Shown: positions 40,751 to 52,829, counted from the stretch's first letter. The stretch: DNA of 64,000 nt from Rhynchosporium graminicola (GCA_900074885.1 FJUW01000043.1:310001-374000), one strand, 5' to 3'. Notes: generated by a model not told the origin, from the sequence alone. Numbers and translations: made by a program.

Positions 40751-41196
40751 TATAATATTCTTAGTTCTAACTAGTACGCGGTATATAAGCTTATTAGTTA
40801 GTATTAGCTATAAAGTAAAGTAAATAAGAAGTTCAGTTCTTAATTAGAATTAAGAAATTATAAGTAAGTATTAATTACTATATGAATTTAAGTACGAAGC
40901 TCTTATCTAATAGCAGAAGTGCTAGTCTTATATAGAGCCTTTATTCCCTTATACTAGCTATATAAGACTATCTTGCAGAGCGTATAAGCTCTCGCGACTT
41001 ATCTAGTAGTCTAGTATATCACATGATCTAGGATTACCTATAGTAGTTTATACTATAACTATATTAGTGCTTTTCCTCTAATAGTACTAACTCTTTTCTA
41101 GTATTAGAACTCGTCTAGTATATACTACTAGATAGTACTATTAGTATTCTAGTGCTAGGACGGTTTTAGTACTAAGAACTAGGCCGATTTGTGATA
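40751..41196 (-). repeat. 5' LTR of Gypsy C2
   Basis: 446-bp repeat matching 32099-32544. Its outer right end keeps some CA/TG (ctagtgctagg, gatttgtgata). Confidence 0.9.
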
Positions 41197-41201
41197 AGTA
41201 T

Positions 41202-41388
41202 ACGTAGTAGATACGGGCTAGTATTAGTGCTTTAGGTATACTCTCCTTATATATATATAGAGGTATAGACTCCTTTAGAGCTCTATATCTTTCTATTTCC
41301 TTCGTATTAGACTATTAAGGATTATTCTTAATCTCCCTACTTGTTTTATTACTACTTGTATACTATCTAGAGCCCTTATATCGTTATA
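41202..41388 (+). repeat. Remainder of the 3' LTR of element F
   Basis: Continues the F LTR begun at 32081-32098 and ends tcgttata. The next five bases (tactt) match the F target tactc apart from one C/T change. Confidence 0.8.
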
Positions 41389-41393
41389 TACTT

Positions 41394-42010
41394 AATCTAT
41401 AAGTATACTTTCCTTAGATTACTATACTATTACTTAAGGAGTTAGCTTTACTAACTATTATAGTAATATAGCTATAATCTTATATATTAATCGATCTAAT
41501 TAATAATCTTCTTATTACTAGTAAGTTTATCTTACCTTAGAGTTAGAGATAGTTGTAATGATCACTTGGTACGCTGAGGTAAATAGGCACAATGGAATAG
41601 TAGAACAGTCGCTGGAGGTTCGCTGGTAATGATCTGGTTGATACAGAAACTAATTGCTAAGGAGAGAAGGTTCTTCCTTCCTCTCCAATTCTGAAATACA
41701 GGAGTGGGAGGCACTAGGCGCACAGACCCATTACAATAGTCTTAAGATAAGATATAGGAGTTTTATAGATTTATAACGCTAATATCTATAGTACTTTTAC
41801 TAGTTCTAGCTATTATACTTTTAGTAGCGTATTATATATATTACCTAAGATATATTCGCGCTTTCCTTAAGCTTAAGTATAATAATACTCTAATTATAGA
41901 ACTTCTCTATTTATTTAATAAGCTTAACTCTAAGCTTTACTAGTATTATTTAATATTAAAGAGTAGTTATAAGTATATAAGTTAGTTAAACCTAAGCGTA
42001 ATTATATCTG
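41394..42010 (-). mobile_element. Continuation of the inverted Gypsy D tail
   Basis: After removing F, this follows 23088. Its reverse complement aligns with about 18780-19230 of the B/D tail, including the antisense ORF. Detectable similarity ends near 42010. It contains the solo LTR-A at 41554-41735. Confidence 0.7.
41554..41735 (-). repeat. Solo LTR of Gypsy A (182 bp), un-RIPped
   Basis: The unit runs from TGTAATGATCACTTGG to ACCCATTACA and is flanked by a perfect TSD atagt (41549-41553 and 41736-41740). It matches 5385-5566 without gaps by eye but keeps all its CA/TG sites, unlike the host sequence around it. It most likely arose by LTR-LTR recombination of a full element. Strand is assigned from the orientation of Gypsy A. 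Confidence 0.93.
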
Positions 42011-45000
42011 ATATAAAAGTAAGGTAGGCTTTATTAGTAGTGAAAGATCACTTTAAAGTATTAGGAGATAGAGAATTAAAGTAGTCTCTAAATATTAATT
42101 ATAGAGAGCGTTATCTCTTTAGAAGGAAGAGAGAAAGTTTAATTTAAATATATAAGGAGATTATATAAGTATATACTAAGCTATATGAGTAATTAGATGT
42201 AATATAACTATATATAATAAGTAAAAGTATATAATATACTCCCTATAGTTATCTCTTAGTATAAGGGTAGAGATTACTATTAACTATACGTATATCTTTA
42301 TCTAGTTAGTGAATATAAATTACCTTAAGTAAGTAAAGAAGCTTCTAAATAAAGAGAGTAAATTCTATTATTTATATAAATTAATAAAAGAAAGTATAGA
42401 TAAAGTATATAAACTAATCAAAGTCGAAATAACTATTGAAAAGTAAAGTTAAGTAAATAAAGGAAATTATAAGGCTATAGCTTTATATATAGTATAAAAT
42501 CAGATATTTCTAAGCTTCAAGTAATCGCTAAGTATAAGAGTAAAGATAAAATATCGTATAGAAGCGTTCAATCGAATGAATTATAAATCGAAGTCTAAGT
42601 TATATAATCTTAGAGAGTTATAAATAGTAATTATAACTAATTAACTAATCTTGTTTTATTATTATTTATTAATTCTAAAAGAGTAAAAGAAGTACTCTAA
42701 GCAGAAGAAGCTTCTAGATCGAAGAAGCACTATAGGTAGCCTTATTTACTTATAAGAGTAAGTAACCGAAGCCTTATAAGTATATAAATACCTCTTATCT
42801 CCTATATAGAGAGGTTCTTCTTTTTTTAAATATAATATACTAAGATTATCTGCGCCTGCCTCTTATCTATTAATAACTTTATTTCAAATCTTCTATTATT
42901 ATTATTATATCTTCTAATTCTCTAAATAAGAGATTAAGAAAAGTAAACTCGTCTGAAGAACCTAAGGCGCGTCCTATATTATATTATCGCGTTGTAGAAT
43001 CCTCTACTACTTTTAGAAGAACTTTTATAAATACTAGAAGATTTATAACTAAATCTATTTATTATAATATTATAAGATTATCTTCTGCCCTTTACTTTAT
43101 TCCTTTAGTTAATATATCTATAATATAGTTCGATAGCCCTTACTCTAAGGAAGATACCTCTTCTACTCCTTATCGCTTAATAGCTTTACTTTGAAATAAT
43201 CCTAAAATCCGCTCTTTCTAATCTATTAATTATACTAATAGAGATAATAATTCTAAGCTTAAGCTTAAGACTAAGTAGTATAATCTACTTAATAATTTTT
43301 CTAATTACTCTATCTATAAGCTTTCTCTAATCCTCTAACGAATAAAATTATCTCCTCGTATACTAAAAGCTTCTTCTTCTTTAAGGAAGATTATTATACT
43401 TTCCTATAGCTATAAGTCTACTACTACTACTTCTAAATCTGCTAGGGTGAAGCGTAAGATAAGTAAGTAATCTCCTGATATTAATTAGTACTATTTAAAT
43501 ATTCTAATATCTACTAGATAAAGAGAATAATAATCTTTATTAAAGATATATTAGTATAAGTATAAAGGGAACTAGATTAAAAAGTCGCTACTATATAAAT
43601 ATAGCTATAAAGTTAAAGAGATACTACTCTTATACCTCTTATAGCTATATTCCTATTACCTTATAAATAATTACTTAAGCTAAGGAGTTTATAAATAGAA
43701 AGAGAACTAGTACTAAGGAATCTATAAGCTTTTATAATTTTAATCTTTTAATACTTTAGCTAATTTAATTAGTTCTTTAAAAACTATTATACGAATCTTC
43801 GATAAGTACTTAAAGATATAAAAGCTAAAAGAGCTCTAAAGAAAAGTAATAGTAATATAGAATTAGAATCTGAGGTCGAGATCCTTAATATAAAGTCTAT
43901 TAGGCTTAGACTTTCTCTAAAGAAAAGAGATTATAGTAATAATATAAGTAGAGCTTCTATTAGAAAGTTTATAGGATTATATAATAATAGAACTTCTTCT
44001 AAGGATTAAAAGTATTATACTAAGTACTATATTAAGCACTAGAAGAATAGCTTAGACTAAGTATTTAACTTTTAATCTTCTTATATAAGTATTTATAGAT
44101 CTCCTAAAAGTTTGGTTTTTTAGTTTAAATTTTATATAATAAAAATACGCTAAATAAGCGACTTAATATTATACTTAAAGCTCCTTTATCTATAATCTAT
44201 AATTTCTAAAATTTAAAAGAGATCTAAAAGCTTTAAATTTCTATCGAATAAGATTCTTTATAAGACTATCTATCTTACTTAAGCTATACATTCTGAATAT
44301 CGATATATTATAATTTAGTAATTATTCTCTTACTTTTATTTATAACTAGCTTAATTATTTATTAGTTATTATAAAAGATCTACTAAGTCTCTTTAATATT
44401 AAAAGTAAGATCCTTAAAGAATCTCTAAAGTGCTATAGTTTCTTTTACTAAGTTAGCTAATATAAGGAGTTTAGCTTTAGTTATAGAAGTTATAATTATA
44501 TCTTATATTAAAGCTTTCTAAATTACTAGTCCTCTATATATAAGGATCAGATATCCTTAAGATAATCTTCTAGAATCTCGATTATCTATAAATAAAGTAT
44601 TAGAAGCTATTACTAAAGCTCTTAAGTATTCTCCTTTATAAATAATCCTTAGAAATCAAGTACTATAAAGATATTAAATTAGCTAGTAGATAGCTCTAAA
44701 ATAATCTAATAAGAGATTAGTTAAGTACTTTAAGAGCTATAAGATAATATATAATATATCTAGTCGAATTATAATTATAATATAAAGAACTAATCTTACT
44801 CTCTCTTAAAAAACTTTAATTAACTTCTTTAAAGCTTAGTTTGAGTTCTTCATAAGATTAAGTTAAAGAAGTAATATAGTTATATAGTTTCTATCTATTT
44901 AATTAAACTTATATATAGTCTTTTCGATATATTAATTATATATAAGTAAAATAGTTTTAAGCTTCCTATTATAAAGTACTTAAATACTAAGAAATTACTT

Positions 45001-48000
45001 AATATTACTTAGAATATATATATTATATTCTATATTTAGATAATTAATAAAGCTCTACTTAAGCTCCTTATTATTATTTTAAAAGAGAACTTATATATTT
45101 TCTATATAGAATATAACTATTAGTTTATAATCTCTATTAATAAATTTATAAGATTTCTTTAGATATAGAAATAGCTTAAGTTAAATTAAAATATTAATTA
45201 TATATTTATATTATAAGTATAGAGAGTCTCTTATTCTATAGAGAGCGTAATCGACTCTAAGTACTTTTCTTTCTAGGATTAGATCTTCTAAGAGGAAAGA
45301 AATAGTATACTCTTTCTTCTTTAATATCTCTAAAAGTATTAATAAATATATTAATAATATTAAAGTACTTAATCTTTAGATTAAAATATATTATAAGAGC
45401 TATTACTATTCGAAATAATTTTATAATAAGTATATTAATATAAGTTAAGATAATTATTACTTCTCTTTAAAAATCCCTTCTAATTATAATTTAAGAGCGA
45501 TATCTTCTAATATATCTATCTATATTAAGTTTATACTTAAAAACTTATATTAAAGGAATAAGTATTTATATTATATACTAATTATATATCTTAGATTCCT
45601 AATAGCTTTATTTCTCTATATTTCTTATCTCTAGATCTATATCTTTAGAAAAGTAAGCTTTTATTAAATAATTCTTAAGATTATTAAATCTCTTTAGTTC
45701 TAATAGAAAATCTATTACTTTAATTTTTAGAAGTTTAAGCTTTTTATTAATATTTAAAAACTAAGCTTCTAAAGTAATAGCTATTATTAAATTATTTAGT
45801 TTAAATATCTAGAGTATTTTAAAAGATACTAAGATTACTTTATATATTATACTTAAGTCTAAAGTACTTCTTATTATATCTATATTTTAATTAGATATAA
45901 GTATAGAGATTTAAAGATCTATTTATAGCTTAGGATTATTTTAGAGTTTCTTATAAGAGAGATCGCTCTTAACTTAAGTACCTCGAGTTTCTTTACTCTT
46001 AATCTTTTAATAAGAGTTCTCTATATATCTAAAGCTTATTATAATACTTAGTATTTAAAATACTAGAGTACTATTTACTTTCTTTAGATATTTAGATCTT
46101 TTTATAGCTTTCTTCTTAGCTTTTAAAAGTTTCTTTTTAGAATTTAAGCTTTATACTTCTAATAATCTCTTAATAAAGCTATTAGAAGATTTAATCGAAT
46201 CTAATTCTATATTTAACTTATTAGTCGAATAATCGAGAATCACTTAGTATCTCTCTAGTAGAAGTTTATATAAGATTTATAACTTAATCCTAGATAATCG
46301 AAGTATTATTAATATAAGTACTTCTTTAGTAACTTAATTATTCAAGAGATAAGTATATTACTTATTCTTAATTTATATATTCCTTTTATAATCTATAAGT
46401 AGTATTTCCTTACTTATAGCTAGCTCTCTTAAGCTCTATATTATACTTATTATAAACTCTAGGATTAATATATAATAGCTTTACTTTATTATATCTTTAT
46501 TATATATATCTACTAATAGAGTAGCTTCCGAGATCTAAAGGCTAGTGAAATTAAGCTAATCTTTAGAAGTATTATTAGTTCTATTTAACCTTAGATTCTA
46601 ACTCTCTTAAGTATTATAAGTTTCTATAAAATAAACTAAAGAATTAAGAAGATATTCTAATCTTCTTTTATTTAACTTAATCTCTAAAGAGATATCTTTA
46701 AGGATATCTTCTGAAATACTATTAAGAAGCTTAGCTTAAATAAGTTGAATTTTAGCTTCTTTAATAATATTATAAATTATTTAAGTCGTCTTTTTAGTAA
46801 TTATAATTATTTCTTCTAAAGAAAAGATATAGAACTTATCTTTATTAAAATATATATTCTATATAATAATAATCCTTTAGAGTATAAGAACCTAGATCTT
46901 ATAGATATTAGAAGCTATATAGCTTACTAAATACTTAATATAAGCTCTCGCTAAAGTTTTAAACGCTTAATTTTCTTATCCTTTTATTCTTTCTTTTATT
47001 AATAAGAATACTTTATATCTATATATATAAATTAAGCTCTAATTTAGTCTGAAATCTATAGTTAAGCGAGTAATAAGAACTAAATTATAAAATCGGAAAT
47101 AGTTATAAAACTATCTATTATTCTCTTTAAGAAGTAATCTCTAATTATTCCCTCTTCTAGGTAATCTATTAAATAGATAAGTAATAGCTAAAGCGCACTT
47201 AAGACCTAAGAAGTATAAGAGATTAGCTAATAATCGTATATAGATTCCTTTAGCTATTATTTCCGATCTTACTCTTTTAATTCTACTATTTAGCTTATAT
47301 ATATAAGCTAGTAGGAGCCCGATTTTAATTCCGAGCTTTAAATACTACTTCTAATAGTATATAAATCCTTAAACTACTATAACTGCTTTCTTCTAATTAT
47401 ATTTAAATATATAAATAGTAAGGCTAAATTACCTTCTTACCTAAGCTTTAAAAACTTCGAGAGAGATACTTAAAGATTTTATTATATTATTTAGTTCTTA
47501 AAGTAAAAGTAATAATTAGTTTATTATACTTATATTTAATTAGAAGTAACTATAATCTCTCTTAGTATACTAGAAAGTCGAATAGATCCTATATTATCCT
47601 CTAAAATAAATAAGAGGATTCCCTTTCTAATAGCTATTTAGAGATCCTTTATAAAGTATATATAACTATATAATACTTATATTTATACTTTTCTACTCCT
47701 TTAGTAATTACTACTTCTTAAGTATAGCTTATAAGCTTCTTAAGAGTATCTAATATAAGATAACTAGCTCTTAGATATTATATCTTCTTAGGATTCTTTC
47801 TATTAATTACTCTTTAAGCTAATTTTATAATAGATTTCTTAATAGATAAATATAGAGATAAGTATATCTATATAAAGTAGATTACTATATTTATATAAAG
47901 TAGATTACTATATTTATATAAAGTAGATTACTATATTTACTATACTTAAAGAAGAGAGTTATTTTAAAAGTAAATAGTTTAAATAAGTTTTATATTTTAA

Positions 48001-49165
48001 GAATATAAGATTATATATTATTTAAGTTTCTAAATAACTAAGTAAGAGATCTATAAGATTCTTTCTTCTTCTTAATATAAGATATAATCTAATCTATAAT
48101 ACTAGATCCTTAAATTTAATAATTAACTTTCTAAGATAATATTAATATAAAAACTATTTATTATTATAATATTAAAGAGCTTAAAGTTAAAGTACTTTTT
48201 ATTTAGTTCTAAAAGGACCTCTTTTATTAGCTAAGTTATACGCTTACTAATAGAGATTTAGAAAGTTCTACTTTTTATATATTTATTAATCTTTAACTTA
48301 ATAAAAGATCTTTTAACTAAGAGATTATAATTATTAACTAAGCTAATAGCTCTATAGTTATTAAAAAATATTAATTAAGAAAGAGAATAAGATCTACTCT
48401 TAACTAGATAGATCTTTAGTAATTCTATAAGCTTTTAATTATTATTTAGGAAAAGTATTATAACTAGTTCTACTTTCTTTCTATCTTATTTTATATTCTT
48501 ATCTAAGATATTTCCTAGAAAGCTTAACTTATATTTAGAATCTCCTAATACTTTAATAAAGAGATTATAAGTTACTTAAGAGATTAGTCGATCTACTCTA
48601 AAGCTAGTATAAAAGTCTTTCTATTTACTAGAGATAAAATATTAATATATTACTAAAGCTATTTTATAATCTTAAGCTTTACTTATAATTAGACTATTAT
48701 CTTTACTAGTAATATAAACTTATCTATATATAATAAGCTATAATTTAGTATAATCTATTAGCTTCTAGAGATAAGTTTTATCTTTTATCTATAGATAGAA
48801 ATACTTCATATATTCTAATCTACTAGTAATATCTTAAGATAAGCTAATATTAGTATTAACTCGAGATCTAAGTATTAAGAGAACGCTTTAACCTTTCCTT
48901 ATATTACTTTAAAACTCCTAATATATATAATTAAGTTAACTTATATAGAATTCCTTAGTAAGCTCCTTAAGAGTATATAGTAAGAGTCTTCTATATAGCT
49001 TAGCTCTTTAATACTTAATTAGAAAGTTACTTACTTAAAGATAATCGAAAGATTTAATTATATTTAGGAAATATATAATTCTAAGAGATCTTTTAATATC
49101 TAAGACCTTATAAAGTATATAATCTCTAATTAGAGATTAAAGTTTAATAATCTAAGCTTAAGAGT
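42011..49165. other. Very AT-rich unclassified relic
   Basis: About 7.1 kb of extremely AT-rich sequence without LTRs, TIRs or a recognisable polymerase or transposase. Some plus-strand stretches are open and coherent: about 43815-44050 reads ALKKSNSNIELESEVEILN and onward in one frame with few stops, and parts of 46400-49100 also read as broken protein. It may be one long RIPped element such as a LINE, or a decayed gene cluster; I could not decide. The only internal repeat seen is at 47869-47939. Confidence 0.5.
47869..47939. repeat. 23-bp direct tandem repeat, three copies
   Basis: The unit tataaagtagattactata plus four bases repeats at 47871, 47894 and 47917 with identical sequence. Identity of the copies points to recent expansion or slippage after RIP. 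Confidence 0.9.
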
Positions 49166-50705
49166 ATACGATGAGACGGTTAGTGGGTCGCAGAAAACCG
49201 GGGTCCTGCCTCGATCTGGTTTGGCGAGCCTGCATGCGGGATGGTGTGCGCTTATCCAGGTCTAGTGCAACCGCTCTGGGTAAGGCGGGCTCGCTTCGGG
49301 ACGGCGCTGCTTTGGCAACATCGTGTATAAGAACTGCACCATGTCCTCATCGCCATCCATCCCTCCCAACTATTCTAGAAATCTTTACTATCCTCACGCT
49401 CACAGTTCGGCTCCCTTCTCCCTAAGCCTATGCAAGCACCAATCTACCTCGCCGCGATCTTACATCGGCCATACTTCCCTGCCGCCTCCTTTCCTGCCTA
49501 CCAACGCACTTGTTCCGATCCTCCTCTTTCAGCACGACGACCGCCCCGCTCGACCCCTCCACGAATGGCACCAATTCGAGAAATGGCTCAGGCGGTTGAC
49601 GATGCAGCACTATAGGAGAGCGTCGACCTCGCGAATATCCTCATCTGCTCATGACCTTCAAAACACACCGAGTCCGAATTTCCCACCATTTTCTGCCCGA
49701 GGCACACCAACTTTCATCTCCGTGCGAGCCCTCTGCCTGATCCTGATCATCGCTGGAAGAGTGTGCCCCAATGACGACAATGTCTCTTGATCCTGAGACC
49801 GGATGTCGGAGTGTCCGCCTGCAGCGCTTTGCGCACAATCTGCCTGGCCGTGAACAAGTGACAGAGCTGGGCTTTCCTCTGCCATTAAGCCCGCCAATTG
49901 GAAAGATACCGGGTCCGTAATGACACCGCTCGCTCGTTGTTGTGCTATCGCCATGCGCTGGTAACGCGTCATCGTCGGCTTCGCCGCAGCTGAACACCCT
50001 TGCGGTACGGCCATGTTCGAAGACCAAATCCTCGATCTGACACTCTGTGCTCGATTTCCTTGATTGTTATACCGGCGATCACTCCTGGATCGCGCTGTAT
50101 TGGCCGAGATACGAGCATCAAATCTAGCGCAGCTCCTGACCGTCACACCAACATAATCCTTTCGACAGGGGCTCCTCGGTCAACCCGACAGTGGAGGTCT
50201 AAATAATTTCAGAAAATGCTTCATACGATGTTACTGGACCAATCCAAAAAATCTCTCACGACGGTGCAGCTGGCTTCTGCCTTGCTCCCCGAGAATCACA
50301 TGGCAGCCGTGTTCTGAGGCAGGGTGAGGGCGGCGATCGCATCTCTTGGGGGTTCGGTGCGCCTCGCGTTAGGATGGTTCTTATGCACGACGCAGGGTAG
50401 GCGGCATTTCAGTCGTTTTGGCCCATTGTGGGTGAGACTGTGCGAGACATGCAAGGCTTTTCAAGAGGGGAGAGGAGCTCAATTGGAGGATATTTGGTGA
50501 TGAGGGGTTATGGCTCCATCGTCTTTTTACGAGATGGAAGCCAGGCGGCGGCGTACGATTTCTTGCCGGCCGAGCTTGGCCTGGGGTCATGTTCGCTACA
50601 AGTGAGAGTGGAGACCTACTTATACATTTCCCATATAAACACGGGTGTGTCTCTCTCAAAACCCACCAGTCTGAGTGAAATTAAGCACTTGATCCTCTAC
50701 GTACT
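49166..50705. other. GC-balanced stretch with no confident gene
   Basis: Composition changes sharply here and CA/TG return to normal. Several short overlapping ORFs exist on both strands (the longest is 162 codons, 50146-49658 minus), but none shows a recognisable domain or intron structure. A plus-strand frame from about 49560 reads MAPIREMAQAVDDAAL, then TAG (one C-to-T change from CAG), then ESVDLANILICS. It could be a decayed gene end beside the RIP block. It also contains the upstream region of the Myb-like gene. Confidence 0.45.
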
Positions 50706-52671
50706 ATGGACAACATTGTCTTTTACCAACCCCCTCCGGCCTCAAGGAGCCAGCCTCTTCGTTTTCCAGGAACAAGTACGGCTTCACATCTCTCTCCGGA
50801 ACCCTTTGTGTCTATCTCAGCCTGCAAAGTCCCCACGCTTGTGAGCAAGAACATACAATTTTCAGACCAGTATAGCAGAAATGATAAGCAAGGTAAGATC
50901 CGTAGTTTGCCGTGGGAATCGCATCTTCTAACAGTATTGAGTAGACTCTACAGCCTCACGAAATCTTCCGAACCGCAGCGATGACAATAGCGACGACGAC
51001 TTCCCGGACATGGAGAAAATCTTATCAAGTACATGGCAAAAGAGCATGCCAGCAAGCGAGGATCTGAACGGTGACGAACCCAATGGCTTCTTTGATATCG
51101 ACGAGGTTCTGTCAGGCGCGCAACAGAAGGGACAAACAAGCGAAGATTCGGACTTTAGTAGAACGGTGGTGGACATGGTTGAAAGTAGACCTCGAGGTGG
51201 CAGTCCTACTGTTTCTAGCCGCTCCTCGGCAGGAAGCAATCGAGGTGAGCATACTCCTCCCCATTCGGTTGGGACTCATACTCACACAATGTTAGATCCG
51301 ATTATTCTCAGCAACCACGAAGCTGTAAGGGCCGAGTCTGAAACGGATTACAGCAATCTTGAATTCGACCTCCCAGCTAAATGCGATTTCTCTTTTCCAC
51401 ACATTGCAGATAGCAACATATTGGACGGTGAGGGCTTCGGGTTCGATACCGTATACGTTTCTGATCGTCTTGTGGCCGACCACCAAGACGACAGTAACCA
51501 CAGAGGTAGCGGTGTAGCTCATGGCGCAAGACTCCAGCTCGCTGCTGACCTCCCACGGCCAGCCTTCCGTGGCTACAGCTCATCCACACACCAAGCCAGC
51601 CCCATACAGATGACACAAGGGAGCACTGGTTATGATGGCCTCAATGGCACCGAGGAGGTGGAAGAGGAGGGAATCGAAGTCTTGGCCGATGATCAGGTCG
51701 ATGCCGACACTTGCTCCACTAAGAAGCCGCCTTCGTCCATCGACAGTCCAGCCTCCGATAGCATCTTCTTCCTTTCTGAGCTACCAGATAGCCAGCACGA
51801 TTCCACTGAACCCCACCAGCCCGGCTCAGCAGTGGCGTCTTTCACCCAGTCAGATATGACGAGCTACCCTATTCCGAGGCATCATCGCGGACGAGATGAT
51901 ACCAAAGATGTCCGCCGCAAGCGATTACGCATGCCATCTCTCACCCGACCACCTAGCTCTGCTAGCTCCGTTTCTGCCGTACTCGAAACTAGCGATTTTG
52001 AACGTACGCAGTCAGTCGCTCTACCCACGGCTCCGGCCAAAGAACGAGAGACACACGACACTGACTACGAAACGGTTGACGATGGAGGCACCGACGATTC
52101 TCACGACGAAGATTATAACGATATGAGTGACGCCGCAGCTTCTGAGATACGACGCTCACCACGCTCTCAAAAACGGGTCAAGCAGGCGAAGGACACTGAA
52201 CATAACGATATGGAAACCCCCAACGTCTCATATCAAGTGACTACAGCCACCTTGTCTGCCAATGTGCAGGAGAGCGAGGAGATACCCATCCGTGGATACT
52301 TGACGCTGAAAACTGTCCAATCAAAAATCGTGTACTCTCTTACATTTTCTCAAGAAATTTTACAGGGACCATGTGGAACATCGCAGAGAAAATGCATTTC
52401 CAGGAGCGTCTCTAGCAGCAGGGACAGGAGAGACTCGGGACGGTTGCCTGTGCAAGAACAGGCTGTGAGCAGGCCCGCCAGGTATTCGCGATTTTCGTTC
52501 GACGATGACGAACTTCTACGGCAACTAAAAGCAGAGGGTTTATCGTGGGATGAGATCTCAGACCACTTCCCCGAGAGGAGCAAGGGGACATTGCAGGTAC
52601 ATTACAGTACCAAGTTGAAGCCTCGTTCAGAGACGTCAAAGAACGCAAAGAAACGCCGGAGGTCTGGATGA
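50706..52671 (+). CDS. Myb/SANT-like DNA-binding protein, two exons
   Basis: Probable nuclear DNA-binding regulator, 634 residues. Exon 1 is 50706-50892, the intron is 50893-50953 (GTAAGA donor, TTCTAAC branch site, TACAG acceptor, 61 bp) and exon 2 is 50954-52671. The splice joins frames cleanly and adds an acidic stretch (SDDNSDDDFPDMEKIL) in front of the long open frame whose first ATG is 51010. I therefore prefer the upstream start. The middle is low-complexity, Ser/Asp-rich, and includes RGYLTLKTVQSKIVYSLTF near residues 495-515. The C-terminus (about 572-618) is a Myb/SANT-like helix set with FSFDDDELLRQLKAEG, LSWDEISDHF and the HYSTKL end, followed by a basic tail RKKRR-like signal. 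A possible 51-bp in-frame intron at 51245-51295 cannot be excluded. No premature stops. The target genes are unknown. Confidence 0.8.
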
Positions 52672-52829
52672 GTTGAAGGTCACGTCTTCGTAAGGTTAGG
52701 TATGGTTTCAGGACCTTGATTCAGCAGCATGGTGTCGTTCATACTCGGAAGTTAAATTGCGTTGAACCCCTTTGACACATCTGGATCAATTTCACACCAC
52801 AACTTCCACCCTTGTGATCTTCTCATATC
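52672..52829. other. Short convergent intergenic region
   Basis: Separates the 3' ends of the plus-strand Myb-like gene and the minus-strand interrupted gene. I see no structured terminator or other element. Confidence 0.5.

Larger units (their letters stand above)
32099..41196 (-). mobile_element. Full-length Gypsy C2, minus strand
   Basis: A second member of family C, with 446-bp LTRs (32099-32544 and 40751-41196; about 60 bp shorter than in C1) and a perfect TSD agtat (32094-32098 and 41197-41201). The internal region is the reverse complement of C1 from chromodomain (about 35870) to gag (about 40700). The MULE at 33319-35797 lies in the segment downstream of the chromodomain. C2 inserted 18 bases into the 3' LTR of element F. 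It is heavily RIPped and non-coding. Confidence 0.92.
23089..41388 (+). mobile_element. Element F: small RT-less LTR retroelement, split by a nest
   Basis: The 5' LTR is 23089-23291 and starts TGTGACGGCGCATGG. Internal pieces are 23292-24006 and 31008-32080. The 3' LTR is split: 32081-32098 and 41202-41388. Flanks are tactc (23084-23088) and tactt (41389-41393), a TSD with one C/T change. A purine tract (agaagagggtaa) precedes the 3' LTR. Without the insertions the internal part is only about 1.8 kb, with no recognisable gag-pol, so it is probably non-autonomous. The last 90 bases or so of its LTR resemble the end of LTR-D, suggesting family D as the helper. Confidence 0.75.
1..49165. repeat. 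AT-rich RIP-degraded transposon nest
   Basis: The whole block is strongly AT-rich and has almost no CA or TG dinucleotides. By hand count, bases 1-300 hold 4 CA, 0 TG and 8 CG. Loss of CA/TG with CG retained is the signature of repeat-induced point mutation, not of methyl-CpG decay. CAA/CAG/TGG codons have become stops, so no long ORF survives, yet frames read through those stops give recognisable Gypsy reverse transcriptase, integrase and chromodomains. Islands that keep CA/TG mark element ends and very short insertions. The individual elements are listed separately. Confidence 0.95.

Noticed and set aside
49323..49790. 155-codon plus-strand ORF as a gene
   Set aside because: It is Ser/Pro-rich low-complexity, overlaps several equally long frames on both strands, and shows no domain or splice signal.
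51292..51616. Minus-strand ORFs inside the Myb-like gene
   Set aside because: They are shadows of a well-supported 634-codon gene.
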